From Pseudoalteromonas sp. EB27 (GTDB lineage Bacteria; Pseudomonadota; Gammaproteobacteria; Enterobacterales; Alteromonadaceae), in contig NZ_MTQD01000001.1 of assembly GCF_001974875.1 (NCBI RefSeq), forward strand, positions 186,001-250,000: a stretch of 64,000 nt of DNA, read 5' to 3'. The notes below the pieces were generated by a model. That model did no database searches and was not told the origin of the DNA. It was given only the letters and a program-made list of their open reading frames with translations. Positions 33,620-42,548 of this stretch are shown in pieces (positions within the stretch are counted from its first letter, which is position 1; each line of letters opens with the position of its first letter). Position numbers and translations under genes: made by a program.

Positions 33620-35077
33620 TTACGGACGATAAACTTTTACAGTTTCAAAGCCCTGTTCGTGCAGCATAAGTGCCTGTAGTTGGCTCATTACACCTCTATC
33701 ACAATATAAATAATAGTCAGTGTCTTTTGGTAAATCACCAAACTTAGTCGCCAGACGGAAAAACGGTAAATGCACCACTTCAATACCATCAATTTCTAAG
33801 GGCGCAGCTTCTTCTTCCTCAGGAGAGCGAATATCAACTACTACAGAGCCTATAGGTAAATCAGCAACCGACTCAGCTTCTTTAAGTTCTTGCTTAGCTT
33901 CTACATCAATATCACGCACGTCCATTATACGTGCATTATTTACAACAGTATCAAGCACATCAAAGTCGAATTTTTCTTCCTCACCAAGAATAACGTCTAT
34001 TTTGGCTTTAACGGTTGGCTTTTTGGAAATAACACCACAGTATTCAGGCATTGTTTCTGCCATTTCGGCTGTACCAATTTGGCGAGCAATATTAATAATT
34101 TCTTGCTTGTCGTGTTGAATAAGCGGACGTAAAATAAGTGTTTCAGTAACACGGTCAATCACACTTAAATTCGCTAATGTTTGACTAGATACTTGGCCAA
34201 TACTTTCACCAGTGACAAGTGCCTGAATGTTTAACTTTTCGGCAACTACACTACCCGCGCGCATCATCATACGTTTAAGTACAACACCCATTTGGCTGTT
34301 TTCAACGTTTTCTAATATTTCAGCAACAACAGGTTCAAAATCAACCGTTACAAATTTAACTTTATGCGTAGAGCTGTATTTTTTCCATAAGTAGTAACTT
34401 GCTTGCTTAACGCCAATTTCGTGCGCTGCGCCACCTAGATTAAAGAATAAAAAGTGTGTGCGCGCGCCTTTACGAATCATTTGGTAACTTGCTACGCCAG
34501 AGTCAAAACCACCCGACATAAGCGAAAGCACATCTTCTTGCGTTGGCAGCGGAAAACCAGCCATACCAAAATGGGTTTGCGAAACAATGTAAGCTTTATC
34601 ATCTTTGACTTCTAAGCGTATTGTTACTTCTGGGCGGCTAAGCTTTACGCTTGCGCCTTCGATATGTTGATTTAATCCACCACCAACATAACGCTCTAAA
34701 TCAGTTGAGGTAAAGTCGTGTTGACCTATACGCTTTGCACGAACACAAAAGGTTTTACCTACAATTGTATGACCAACTAACGCTATTGTTTTTTGGTAGA
34801 TATCATCAAGAGTTTCGAATTGTGTTTCGGTTACTTCAATAAATTGAACAATGCCAGGGATGCGTTTAAGGCTATCGATAAAATCAAGACGAACTTGCGC
34901 GTCTTCAAGTTTCGTAACAACTGAAATGTTATCCCAGTTATTTCTTACTTGTACTTTTTCGTCAACACGTCGCAATACAATTTTAATGTTATTTTCTAAC
35001 ACTTTAGTAAAGCGTTTACGGACCGAACGGCTTTTAATGGCTATTTCAGGATGTAGTTTGACGATAAATTTAAGCAT
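33620..35077 (-). CDS. thiI: tRNA 4-thiouridine synthetase ThiI
   Basis: A 485-residue enzyme that makes 4-thiouridine at tRNA position 8 and supports thiazole synthesis. It has a THUMP domain (about 60-165), a PP-loop ATPase with LSMSGGFDSGVASY near 185, and a C-terminal rhodanese domain with the persulfide cysteine in YYLYCDRGVMSQLQAL, matching the essential cysteine of E. coli ThiI. Length is typical (E. coli 482). It ends 16 bases before its terminator. Confidence 0.97.
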   Translation of the reverse strand: MLKFIVKLHPEIAIKSRSVRKRFTKVLENNIKIVLRRVDEKVQVRNNWDNISVVTKLEDAQVRLDFIDSLKRIPGIVQFIEVTETQFETLDDIYQKTIALVGHTIVGKTFCVRAKRIGQHDFTSTDLERYVGGGLNQHIEGASVKLSRPEVTIRLEVKDDKAYIVSQTHFGMAGFPLPTQEDVLSLMSGGFDSGVASYQMIRKGARTHFLFFNLGGAAHEIGVKQASYYLWKKYSSTHKVKFVTVDFEPVVAEILENVENSQMGVVLKRMMMRAGSVVAEKLNIQALVTGESIGQVSSQTLANLSVIDRVTETLILRPLIQHDKQEIINIARQIGTAEMAETMPEYCGVISKKPTVKAKIDVILGEEEKFDFDVLDTVVNNARIMDVRDIDVEAKQELKEAESVADLPIGSVVVDIRSPEEEEAAPLEIDGIEVVHLPFFRLATKFGDLPKDTDYYLYCDRGVMSQLQALMLHEQGFETVKVYRP

Positions 35078-35173
35078 AGTTCACTCTTAGACTGCGGGAA
35101 TTCGCGCTCCCAGGCATTTGGCGCGGGATTATAGCAAAAAATTCAGCGCCTAGGAAACAACCAAGAGCAAAGG

Positions 35174-35827
35174 CTAAACAACAGTTGGGGCTTGTTGTGC
35201 TAATTCAGTATATTTTTCGCGTAGCAGGTTCATTTTATCAATGCTCTTATCGGTACTGTACGCTCTAAATAATGTAAGTACTTTTAAAATACCATGATAT
35301 ATATCTTGCTCAGCAAGCGTACCACTTGGCCTACGGGCTTTAATATAAGGCGTCCAAAAACTAACCGTTAACTTTAGTGTATGTGCTAAATCAATGACAT
35401 CCTGCTCATCAATAGCAATCATTTCACTGTCGCGAAGTCCTAAAATAATTTTACGAACTTGCTCTAGTAATTCTAGTTGAAAATCAATATAAGCTTGTTT
35501 TAAATCAGCATCTCTAGAGAGAATATCACCGAGATTGTCGTAAAAAAAATGATAGCGCCACATCAGCTCAAATAGCGAATCTAGGTAAGCCGTTAAATGA
35601 TTAAATGCATCATCATCTTTATTTATTGGTTTAAAGTGAGTATTTAAATGATCGCGATATAAAGCAAAAATATGACGGATAATGTCTTCTTTATTTTTAA
35701 AATGATAATAAAGATTACCCGGGCTCATCCCTAAGTTTGATGCAATATGATTTGTCGTTATTGCACGCTCACCATTTTCGTTAAACAACAAAATACTGGT
35801 GTGTATTATTTTATCCTTGGTATTCAT
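35174..35827 (-). CDS. TetR/AcrR family transcriptional regulator
   Basis: A 217-residue regulator with a TetR-type helix-turn-helix in residues 1-55 (TNHIASNLGMSPGNLYYHFKNKE split across the recognition helix) and an all-helical ligand domain after it. Its ligand is not evident. It is transcribed away from coaD across a 198-base spacer and likely regulates itself; because no efflux or metabolic operon adjoins it, targets are probably elsewhere. It lies 96 bases upstream of thiI on the same strand. Confidence 0.9.
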   Translation of the reverse strand: MNTKDKIIHTSILLFNENGERAITTNHIASNLGMSPGNLYYHFKNKEDIIRHIFALYRDHLNTHFKPINKDDDAFNHLTAYLDSLFELMWRYHFFYDNLGDILSRDADLKQAYIDFQLELLEQVRKIILGLRDSEMIAIDEQDVIDLAHTLKLTVSFWTPYIKARRPSGTLAEQDIYHGILKVLTLFRAYSTDKSIDKMNLLREKYTELAQQAPTVV

Positions 35828-36013
35828 ATGCTAATACTCAAATTATCTATAGGCTACATTACACTCAAAAGAGGTAAACAGTATAAACAAATATGAATCA
35901 TTAAAACACTCCCACCATGGACTGACCTGTTTATTAAAAGTAAGTGTTTATATGGTTTTTTAGCTAGGCTGCTTTGTGGCATAAACACTGTTAAACTAGC
36001 GCTAAAATAATAA

Positions 36014-36517
<504 letters not shown>

Positions 36518-36523
36518 CACTTC

Positions 36524-36564
36524 CCGAATTAGCACATAACTTGTATGCGCTAATTCGGCTTTTG
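36524..36564 (+). terminator. Terminator of coaD
   Basis: CCGAATTAGC pairs with GCTAATTCGG, the stem continues inward through CATA/TATG, and CTTTT follows. It starts 7 bases past the coaD stop and reaches the last codons of the decayed membrane-protein copy on the other strand. Confidence 0.8.
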
Positions 36565-37058
36565 TGTAGATGATGATTTTAATTTTTCAATTAACCAAAC
36601 AAGTTTTAGCAAATCTTTATTAATAATTAGTATTAGCGCCATAGTGATATCAATAACAGGCATAAGAAAACCATACAGCATCCACAACCACCAAAAATCC
36701 CAATTGCCATAAAGCGTATTATCAACATACATACCCATAAACAGTGAGGCATTGATAGCAAGCCCTACAATAAGATAATAAAATCCGTACGGTATTTTAC
36801 GACCTAAAAAAATACGCTAAATAAAAATAACGGCAATTGTTAGTACATCAAATATAAATAACTTTAAATGCGGAGCCGCAGTAGTTATGTCCATAAATAA
36901 ACTAAATGTATACGAAGCCATCATAATAAAAGAAAGGTGAACTCGGCCTTTATCTTGCTTGTTAATAGCAGCTGATAGAGTGAACAAAAAAGCAAAAACA
37001 AAAAGCCATGTAATAAATATTCGTTAACTGAATTTAATTGCCAAAATAGCTCCTCCAT
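36550..37058 (-). pseudogene. Decayed seventh copy of the tandem membrane-protein family
   Basis: Translating leftward from ATG 37058 gives MEELFWQLNSVNEY, like the start of its neighbours, then the frame shifts near base 37020. In the new frame the family sequence resumes (IFITWLFVFAFLFTLSAAIN...MMASYTFSLFMD) until an amber codon at 36817-36819 exactly where paralogues have Trp (LWRIYF), a TGG-to-TAG change. After it the rest is intact to the stop: GFYYLIVGLAINASLFMGMY and WDFWWLW. So there is one frameshift and one nonsense mutation in an otherwise well-kept copy, indicating recent decay. It is the last unit of the array. An internal ATG at 36738 leaves a 62-codon remnant, unlikely to be functional. 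Confidence 0.85.
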
Positions 37059-37059
37059 T

Positions 37060-37587
37060 TTATTCAACCTTTTGATGAATGTTTTTTATACGATTAAGTA
37101 AATACCGTTTTAATGCAACCAAACCTAAAAAGTCTTTATTAATTAGGAGAACTAAAAGCATCATTAGATCAGAAATTATTTGCCCTATTGCATATAAGGC
37201 CCAAAACCACCAGTAATCTAAATTCCCTAAAACAATACTGTCGTAGTGCATTCCAAAAAAAACAAATGCGTTAAAGCTAAGTCCAACTAAAAGATAATAA
37301 AAGGCTACAGGGAGGTTTTTACCAAAATAGATCCGCCATAAAACCAGAAAAAATATAGTTATAATATCAAATATAAAAAGGGTCAAATGGGGTGTATTGC
37401 TCAAGGGATCCATAAAAATACTTGAGGTGTAAGATACCATCATAATGAATGCAAGCTGTGTGCAGCTATTGTCAGACTTGTTAATGCTTGCAGACAAATT
37501 ATATAAAAAAGCGAGTACAAAAGACCATGTAATAAAAATAGTTATATAGTCGTATAAACTAGCCAGCTGCCATAAAAAATCAAGCAT
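37060..37587 (-). CDS. Tandem membrane-protein family, copy 6
   Basis: A 175-residue polytopic protein, about five hydrophobic helices, short basic C-terminus. Family marks seen here: ITWSFVLAFLYNLSASINK in the first helix, MMVSYTSS in the second, NAFVFFGMHYD, DYWWFWALYAIG, and LLINKDFLGL at the end. I recognise no described family. Its ATG lies within ATGCTTGA, overlapping the stop of copy 5 by 8 bases, so translation should be coupled. The MHYD and WWFW motifs, shared by most copies, are the likely functional core at the membrane surface, but no catalytic signature is evident. Confidence 0.85.
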   Translation of the reverse strand: MLDFLWQLASLYDYITIFITWSFVLAFLYNLSASINKSDNSCTQLAFIMMVSYTSSIFMDPLSNTPHLTLFIFDIITIFFLVLWRIYFGKNLPVAFYYLLVGLSFNAFVFFGMHYDSIVLGNLDYWWFWALYAIGQIISDLMMLLVLLINKDFLGLVALKRYLLNRIKNIHQKVE

Positions 37588-38098
37588 TGCGTGACCTTTT
37601 AAATTGTTCAGTTAAAAATTTAGTAAGCTTAACTAGACCTAAAAAATCTTTGTTAAAGATAAGCGCTAATGGCATTATCAAATCTGTAAAGTACATACCA
37701 AATACATAAACGTTCCAAAACCACCAATAATATAGAGTACCTAAAATCTCTATATCGTAATGCATAGCTAAAAATAAAGATGCATTAATACTCAGACCAA
37801 GCACAAGATAATAAAATGCGTTAGGAATTGGGCCTCGACTGTAGTACCTAAACGTAAAAATAATAATTAGAGTTGCAATATCGAAGTAAAAATAGTTTAA
37901 GTGAGACACTATAACCATATCGAACAGTGTACTTAAGGTGTACGAAATCATCATAATACCAGAAAGGTACATTGTATTTTTATAGGGACTGTTTATGCTT
38001 GCTGATAAATTATAAAGAAATGCAATTACAAAGAACCATGTAATAAAAATACCTACATAATCTCTAATCGCTACCAGATCCCACAGTATGTCAGCCAT
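37580..38098 (-). CDS. Tandem membrane-protein family, copy 5
   Basis: A 172-residue member of the array, closest to copy 4: both open with MADILW and share IEIxGTLYYWWFW and FGMYFxD. The first helix reads ITWFFVIAFLYNLSASIN, the motif MHYD follows LSINASLFLA, and the closing segment is IFNKDFLGLVKL. Two ATGs are adjacent; the second, at 38098, gives an 8-base overlap (ATGGCTGA) with copy 4, exactly as seen between copies 3 and 4, and is preferred. Function unknown. Confidence 0.85.
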   Translation of the reverse strand: MADILWDLVAIRDYVGIFITWFFVIAFLYNLSASINSPYKNTMYLSGIMMISYTLSTLFDMVIVSHLNYFYFDIATLIIIFTFRYYSRGPIPNAFYYLVLGLSINASLFLAMHYDIEILGTLYYWWFWNVYVFGMYFTDLIMPLALIFNKDFLGLVKLTKFLTEQFKRSRNA

Positions 38099-38615
38099 CA
38101 TGCCCCTTTATGAATTTATTATTTCGCAACCACCCTTTTAGTTTATACAAACCTAAAATATCCTTGTTTATGATCAACACCAATGCCATTGTAAAGTCGA
38201 CAAAATACATTCCAAAAATATAAACAGTCCAAAACCACCAATAGTAAAGAGTGCCTGCAATTTCAATATCGTAGTGCATACCTAAAAATAAACATGCATT
38301 AATAAAAAGACCTACAATTAAATAGGAGAAAGCAATTGGTACTAATTTTTTATATATAAATCGCCAAAGTATCAGGGCGCTAATAGTAGCAAGATCATAA
38401 TAGAAGTAATTTAGATGAGGATTTTCAATAAGTGGATCCATAAAAAGACTAGATATATATGAGACCATCATTATAAATGAAAGATGCGTTCTACTTTTAT
38501 CATTTTTATTAATACTCGCTGATAGATTATATAAAAATGCGATTAGGAAGAACCATGTAAATAGTATTGCTACGTTATACCCTAAATCTACCAGAGCCCA
38601 AAGTATGTCAGCCAC
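38091..38615 (-). CDS. Tandem membrane-protein family, copy 4
   Basis: A 174-residue member. Helix 1 reads FTWFFLIAFLYNLSASINK, followed by FIMMVSYISSLFMDPL, the middle INACLFLGMHYDIEI, then YYWWFWTVYIFGMYF and LIINKDILGLYKLK. The C-terminus is short and basic. It overlaps copy 3 by 8 bases through ATGGCTGA and overlaps copy 5 in the same way. Near identity of the junctions and of several segments with copy 5 points to a recent duplication of one unit. Function unknown. Confidence 0.85.
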   Translation of the reverse strand: MADILWALVDLGYNVAILFTWFFLIAFLYNLSASINKNDKSRTHLSFIMMVSYISSLFMDPLIENPHLNYFYYDLATISALILWRFIYKKLVPIAFSYLIVGLFINACLFLGMHYDIEIAGTLYYWWFWTVYIFGMYFVDFTMALVLIINKDILGLYKLKGWLRNNKFIKGHDG

Positions 38616-39123
38616 TACTATTATTCCTTTTCATAATACTATTGTGGGACCATGTTTTAATTGCAGCTAAAGCTAAAAAATCTTTGTTTATAAAAAATAT
38701 AGCTACCATTATAAAATCAACAGCGTTGACCCCTATCGCGTAAGCATTCCAAAGCCACCAGTAGCTTGTATTATTTGATATATAGATGTCGTAATGCATG
38801 AGAAAATGTAGAGTTGAGTTTATAGCTAAACCAGTAATAATATATAGATAGGTAATACCATCATGCCAGAGCCGCCTAAGGGAAATAATAACTAGGAGAG
38901 TTAAAATATCGGAAAACAAAAAATCTAGATAAGTTACCGTATCCATATTTGTAAATATACTAAATGAATATGAAACACTCATAACCAAAGACAAACACAC
39001 TCTTTCTTTATTAGGCTTATTAATCGAATGAGCAAGGGAGTACAAAAAAGCCATAAGAAATCCCCATTGTACAAATGCACCTATGTACAAAGAAACTGTT
39101 GGGCTAATTAAAAGTTCATTCAA
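38608..39123 (-). CDS. Tandem membrane-protein family, copy 3
   Basis: A 171-residue member, more divergent: the first helix is VQWGFLMAFLYSLAHSINK, helix 2 has VMSVSYSFSIF, then LAINSTLHFLMHYDIYI, SYWWLWNAYAIGVNAVDF and FINKDFLAL. It shares QWGFLMAFLY with copy 2, suggesting those two form one subgroup and copies 4-6 another. A 21-base gap separates it from copy 2, the widest spacing between adjacent intact copies. Function unknown. Confidence 0.83.
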   Translation of the reverse strand: MNELLISPTVSLYIGAFVQWGFLMAFLYSLAHSINKPNKERVCLSLVMSVSYSFSIFTNMDTVTYLDFLFSDILTLLVIISLRRLWHDGITYLYIITGLAINSTLHFLMHYDIYISNNTSYWWLWNAYAIGVNAVDFIMVAIFFINKDFLALAAIKTWSHNSIMKRNNSSG

Positions 39124-39144
39124 TATTTTTCAACTTTTTAAAGT

Positions 39145-39612
39145 TCAATGTAACACCTCTTTTAAAATGGTGTTTTTATTGAATACTAGTGAAAGAACCA
39201 TTAAAACATCGAACATATTAACGCCAACAGAATAAACACTCCAATACCACCAAGGCTCATAGTTATATAAGACGTATAAATCGTAATGCAATATTAAGGT
39301 GAGCACAGCATTTATTATTAACGCAAAGATGATGAAGTGAAAAGCTGCAGAACGTTGGAGCACTTTGAAGTACTGTAAAGTTAACAGAGCTAAAATTGTA
39401 ATGAAATCATAAAGCGCCCAGCTTAAATATAAATTTTCTAATAAGTTTATATAACCACTGGAAATATATGAGCAGAGCATAAGCGCAGATAAATAAACAG
39501 GAGACTTATTTTCTTTATTTATACTGGAGGCTAAACAGTATAAGAAGGCCATTAGAAAGCCCCATTGAGAGAAAGCTTCTACATAATCCATTAGGGCTTC
39601 AGTAACGTACAT
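39145..39612 (-). CDS. Tandem membrane-protein family, copy 2
   Basis: A 155-residue member, the shortest intact copy, lacking most of the basic C-terminal tail: it ends soon after LVFNKNTIL. Family marks are SQWGFLMAFLYCLASSINK, MLCSYISSGY, LHYDLYV (Leu for Met in the HYD motif), PWWYWSVYSVG and VFNKN. The aspartate after NK, present elsewhere, is replaced by Asn. It lies six bases from copy 1 upstream. Function unknown. Confidence 0.83.
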   Translation of the reverse strand: MYVTEALMDYVEAFSQWGFLMAFLYCLASSINKENKSPVYLSALMLCSYISSGYINLLENLYLSWALYDFITILALLTLQYFKVLQRSAAFHFIIFALIINAVLTLILHYDLYVLYNYEPWWYWSVYSVGVNMFDVLMVLSLVFNKNTILKEVLH

Positions 39613-39618
39613 TTTAAA

Positions 39619-40152
39619 CTAGGTTACTTTGTGGGTATCGTTTGATTTGAAATATTTAAGGGATTTGTTCTTTAGTTTATGAAGACCAAGTAAATCTCGG
39701 TCTAAAATTAATACCACAATCATAACTAAATCTATAAAGTTCACTGTATACGTATAAGCATCCCAGAAAAACCATGGTTCTTGATTCTCAAAAATGTAAA
39801 TATCGAGATACATACCAAAGAAAAAAATCGAATTTATAGACAATCCAATAATTAGATATAAAAAAGAAGGAGTTGTTTTATTTATTATTTTATAAATACA
39901 CATGAGTGCAGCTATAGTAACAATATCGTACAAAGCCCATTCAATATATACTGAATCCCTCACAGATAACCATGTATAAAAGTAATCAGACAACGTATAA
40001 GATATCATCATAATAAATGAACTGAGCAAAAGGGTTGTACCTCTTTTTACATCTAATGAGTATACAAACACATTGAAAAAGAATACCATCAAAAAAGCCC
40101 ACATCGTAAAAGCAGATAGTGAGAACAACCCAAAAAACTCAGTTAAAATCAT
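39619..40152 (-). CDS. Tandem membrane-protein family, copy 1 (most divergent)
   Basis: A 177-residue member and the first of the array in transcription order. It is the most divergent: the first helix is MWAFLMVFFFNVFVYS, the HYD motif becomes MYLDIYI, the tryptophan motif is PWFFWDAYTY and the closing motif ILDRDLLGLHKLK. The order and spacing of motifs match the others, so homology is clear. It follows a 65-codon gene by 16 bases, presumably on the same transcript. Function unknown. Confidence 0.82.
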   Translation of the reverse strand: MILTEFFGLFSLSAFTMWAFLMVFFFNVFVYSLDVKRGTTLLLSSFIMMISYTLSDYFYTWLSVRDSVYIEWALYDIVTIAALMCIYKIINKTTPSFLYLIIGLSINSIFFFGMYLDIYIFENQEPWFFWDAYTYTVNFIDLVMIVVLILDRDLLGLHKLKNKSLKYFKSNDTHKVT

Positions 40153-40168
40153 TTAAAGCCTTAAAATA

Positions 40169-40366
40169 TTACTTTGGTCTGGTAGGTACTACAGTACCAC
40201 CGGCACGCTGTAAATCAGCACTCGCAGCACTCATCGCCTCTTGAGAGAAGCTTACTATATCAGATTGCAGGGTTTTAGGGCTAGCCGTTTGTTCTGTTGC
40301 AGGCTGTAATTGTTGTGTTTTATTGTATGCTTGCATTTGTACTTGGCTATTAGCTGAAACTTGCAT
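40169..40366 (-). CDS. Small 65-residue protein heading the membrane-protein array
   Basis: A soluble 65-residue protein rich in Gln, Ser and Ala with no membrane segment (MQVSANSQVQMQAYNKTQ, then DIVSFSQEAMSAASADLQ). I recognise no family. ATG 40366 is chosen over an upstream in-frame start because AAGGA sits eight bases before it. It ends 16 bases before copy 1, on the same strand, and the AT-rich space upstream probably carries the promoter for the whole array. Being small it could be chance, but the ribosome-binding site and placement favour a gene. Confidence 0.62.
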   Translation of the reverse strand: MQVSANSQVQMQAYNKTQQLQPATEQTASPKTLQSDIVSFSQEAMSAASADLQRAGGTVVPTRPK

Positions 40367-40584
40367 GTGATTGATCCTTGTAAAAGTTTTAATTATATTT
40401 GGTGTAACTTTTAACCACATTATTATGTAGATAAATGCATCACCTGTTTAAAGTAGTGATAGCTATTTTGCTATCTACCTTATACGAAGCAACCAATGTG
40501 CCAACTTTTTTTGACACCTTAAAACTCACTCAAAATATACTTATATAATCAAACCAAACAACTCCGACCAGTTTACTGTAAACA

Positions 40585-40618
40585 TAAAAAAACGCACAGG
40601 GATAACCGTACGTTTTTT
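40585..40618 (-). terminator. Terminator of argH(A)
   Basis: Read leftward, an imperfect hairpin (CGTACGG opposite CCTGTGCG, with mismatches) ends in a T-run. It lies 14 bases past the argH stop and separates the arginine operon from the array's upstream region. Confidence 0.65.
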
Positions 40619-40631
40619 GTATCCAGGGAGT

Positions 40632-42497
40632 TTAAGCTACGTATTTACACGGGATCTCCGCACGTGTACTTAGCTTCAAAATATATTCCATTGCTACTTC
40701 GTCACAATTTTCTTTACGAAGGCAAAGTTCACAATCTTTCATTACTTTTTCAGGCAAAGAGTCTTTGCTACAAAAAGTAAAACGTTGCTGCTCAAAAAAG
40801 TCTGGTACACGCGTTAATACAATAACGCGGTTAAGTGCCAATTTTTTGGCTTTAGTAAGTAGGTGCTCTACAAGCTGTCTTCCCTGTCCCGACACTTTAC
40901 TTTGTGGGTTTATGCCGAGTGAGCGTATTTCCGCAAGGCCGGTATCGTAAATGTATAACGACGCACAGCCCGACACTTTTCCATTTATTTCTGTTACTGC
41001 AAACTCGTTAATAGAGTGCACCATATCGCTTTTTGCACGCGGCAGGTTTTCACCTACCGTTGCCCAATGCTGTATAAGTGTGGCAATTGCTTCTACATCA
41101 TCTAAATTTGCATCACGTACCGTTATTTGCTGTTTTTTTTTGGCTTCTTTAACAGCATTAGTTACTTGTTCAATAGACGTCCCACCAAGGGCCTTACGTG
41201 CTTTTATACACGCATCAATTTCAAGTACTGGATAAACATCGTCTTCAAATACAGTGTTTACTGACTTGTACTGTTCAAGTGATAGCTCTTCAAGCGTTTT
41301 ACCTTCGCTAATCGCAAGCTGTACAAGTACACCTACAATGTGATGCCCTTCTCTAAATGGCACTCCTTTAGCAACTAAGTAATCAGCAAGCTCGGTGGCA
41401 TTTGCATGCCCTCCTTTTGCTGCTGCAAGAGTCTTATCACCGTTTACTTTAACGCCTTTAATACATGCTTGCGCCATATGAATACATGCAAGCCATGTTG
41501 GCATAGCGTCGAATAAGCCTTCTTTGTCTTCTTGCATATCTTTATTGTATGCAAGTGGCAGCGCTTTTAACGTCATCATCATAGCGCTAAATGCACCAAA
41601 TACACGCCCGGTTTTACCGCGAATAAGCTCGAGTGCATCTGGATTTTTTTTCTGAGGCATGAGCGATGAGCCTGATGTTACGTTATCAGCAAGCTCTATA
41701 AATCCGGCTTCACCCGAATTATAAAAAATCAGATCCTCTGACATACGAGATAAGTGAATCATCGAAATAGACGCACAACTTAAAAGATCTAAAACAAAGT
41801 CACGATCAGATACGCCATCAAGGCTGTTTTTTGTAGCCGCTGTAAAACCTAATCCGTGTGCTAATGCTTGGCGATCAATCGGATAAGCTGTGCCGGCTAA
41901 TGCACCACTGCCTAATGGGCAAAAATTCATGCGCGCTTTAGCATCTTGCAAACGGCTTTCATCACGCTCTAGCATTTCTACATATGCCATACACCAGTGG
42001 CTGAATAGTACTGGTTGTGCGCGTTGCAAGTGCGTGTAACCTGGTAATATTGTACCAAGCTCTCGCTCTGCAAGCGCTACAAACTCGCCTTTAAGCTGTG
42101 CAATAGCATCTAGTAAATGGTCAGCCGTATCACGGCACCACAATCTAAAGTCGGTGGCAACTTGGTCATTACGGCTTCGGCCTGTATGTAATTTTTTAGC
42201 TAAATCACCTACTTTTTCAATTAGAGCTGCTTCAACATGTGAATGAATATCCTCTGCACCTGAAGTAGCTACCGCTTGTGGATCTGCTTTAACTTCTTCA
42301 AGCAGCTCATTTAATGCAGCAACTAATTTTGTGTGCTCATCACTTGAAAGTACATTTACCTGCTCAAGTGCGCCAGCCCATGCGACAGAGCCAATAATAT
42401 CTTGCTCTGCTAACTGGTAGTCAAAGGGAAGAGAGTCGTTAAATTGCTTAAACGCCTCATCTGGACCCGTAGAAAAACGTCCGCCCCATAATGCCAT
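40632..42497 (-). CDS. argH: Argininosuccinate lyase fused to an N-acetylglutamate synthase-type acetyltransferase, ArgH(A)
   Basis: A 621-residue fusion. Residues 1-456 are argininosuccinate lyase (last step of arginine synthesis), with [11 protein letters not shown] and the fumarase-superfamily signature [12 protein letters not shown] near 280. From about 465 a GNAT acetyltransferase begins ([18 protein letters not shown]), with the acetyl-CoA loop [13 protein letters not shown] and a Cys-rich end ([12 protein letters not shown]) as in short N-acetylglutamate synthases. The fusion would supply the first step too, since no argA is in the operon. It is a known arrangement in Moritella and Pseudoalteromonas. 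Last gene of the argCBFGH operon. Confidence 0.95.
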   Translation of the reverse strand: MALWGGRFSTGPDEAFKQFNDSLPFDYQLAEQDIIGSVAWAGALEQVNVLSSDEHTKLVAALNELLEEVKADPQAVATSGAEDIHSHVEAALIEKVGDLAKKLHTGRSRNDQVATDFRLWCRDTADHLLDAIAQLKGEFVALAERELGTILPGYTHLQRAQPVLFSHWCMAYVEMLERDESRLQDAKARMNFCPLGSGALAGTAYPIDRQALAHGLGFTAATKNSLDGVSDRDFVLDLLSCASISMIHLSRMSEDLIFYNSGEAGFIELADNVTSGSSLMPQKKNPDALELIRGKTGRVFGAFSAMMMTLKALPLAYNKDMQEDKEGLFDAMPTWLACIHMAQACIKGVKVNGDKTLAAAKGGHANATELADYLVAKGVPFREGHHIVGVLVQLAISEGKTLEELSLEQYKSVNTVFEDDVYPVLEIDACIKARKALGGTSIEQVTNAVKEAKKKQQITVRDANLDDVEAIATLIQHWATVGENLPRAKSDMVHSINEFAVTEINGKVSGCASLYIYDTGLAEIRSLGINPQSKVSGQGRQLVEHLLTKAKKLALNRVIVLTRVPDFFEQQRFTFCSKDSLPEKVMKDCELCLRKENCDEVAMEYILKLSTRAEIPCKYVA

Positions 42498-42548
42498 GAA
42501 ATCTCTCCAAACCCTGTAGTGCCCCTTTTATAAGGGGCTATAAATAAT

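Noticed and set aside
33720..35090. Several rightward ORFs opposite thiI
   Set aside because: They are frame shadows of the well-supported thiI gene with low-complexity Ser/Thr-rich translations.
36550..36738. A separate 62-residue membrane protein gene
   Set aside because: It is the tail of the decayed seventh array copy; the family sequence continues upstream through a nonsense codon and a frameshift.
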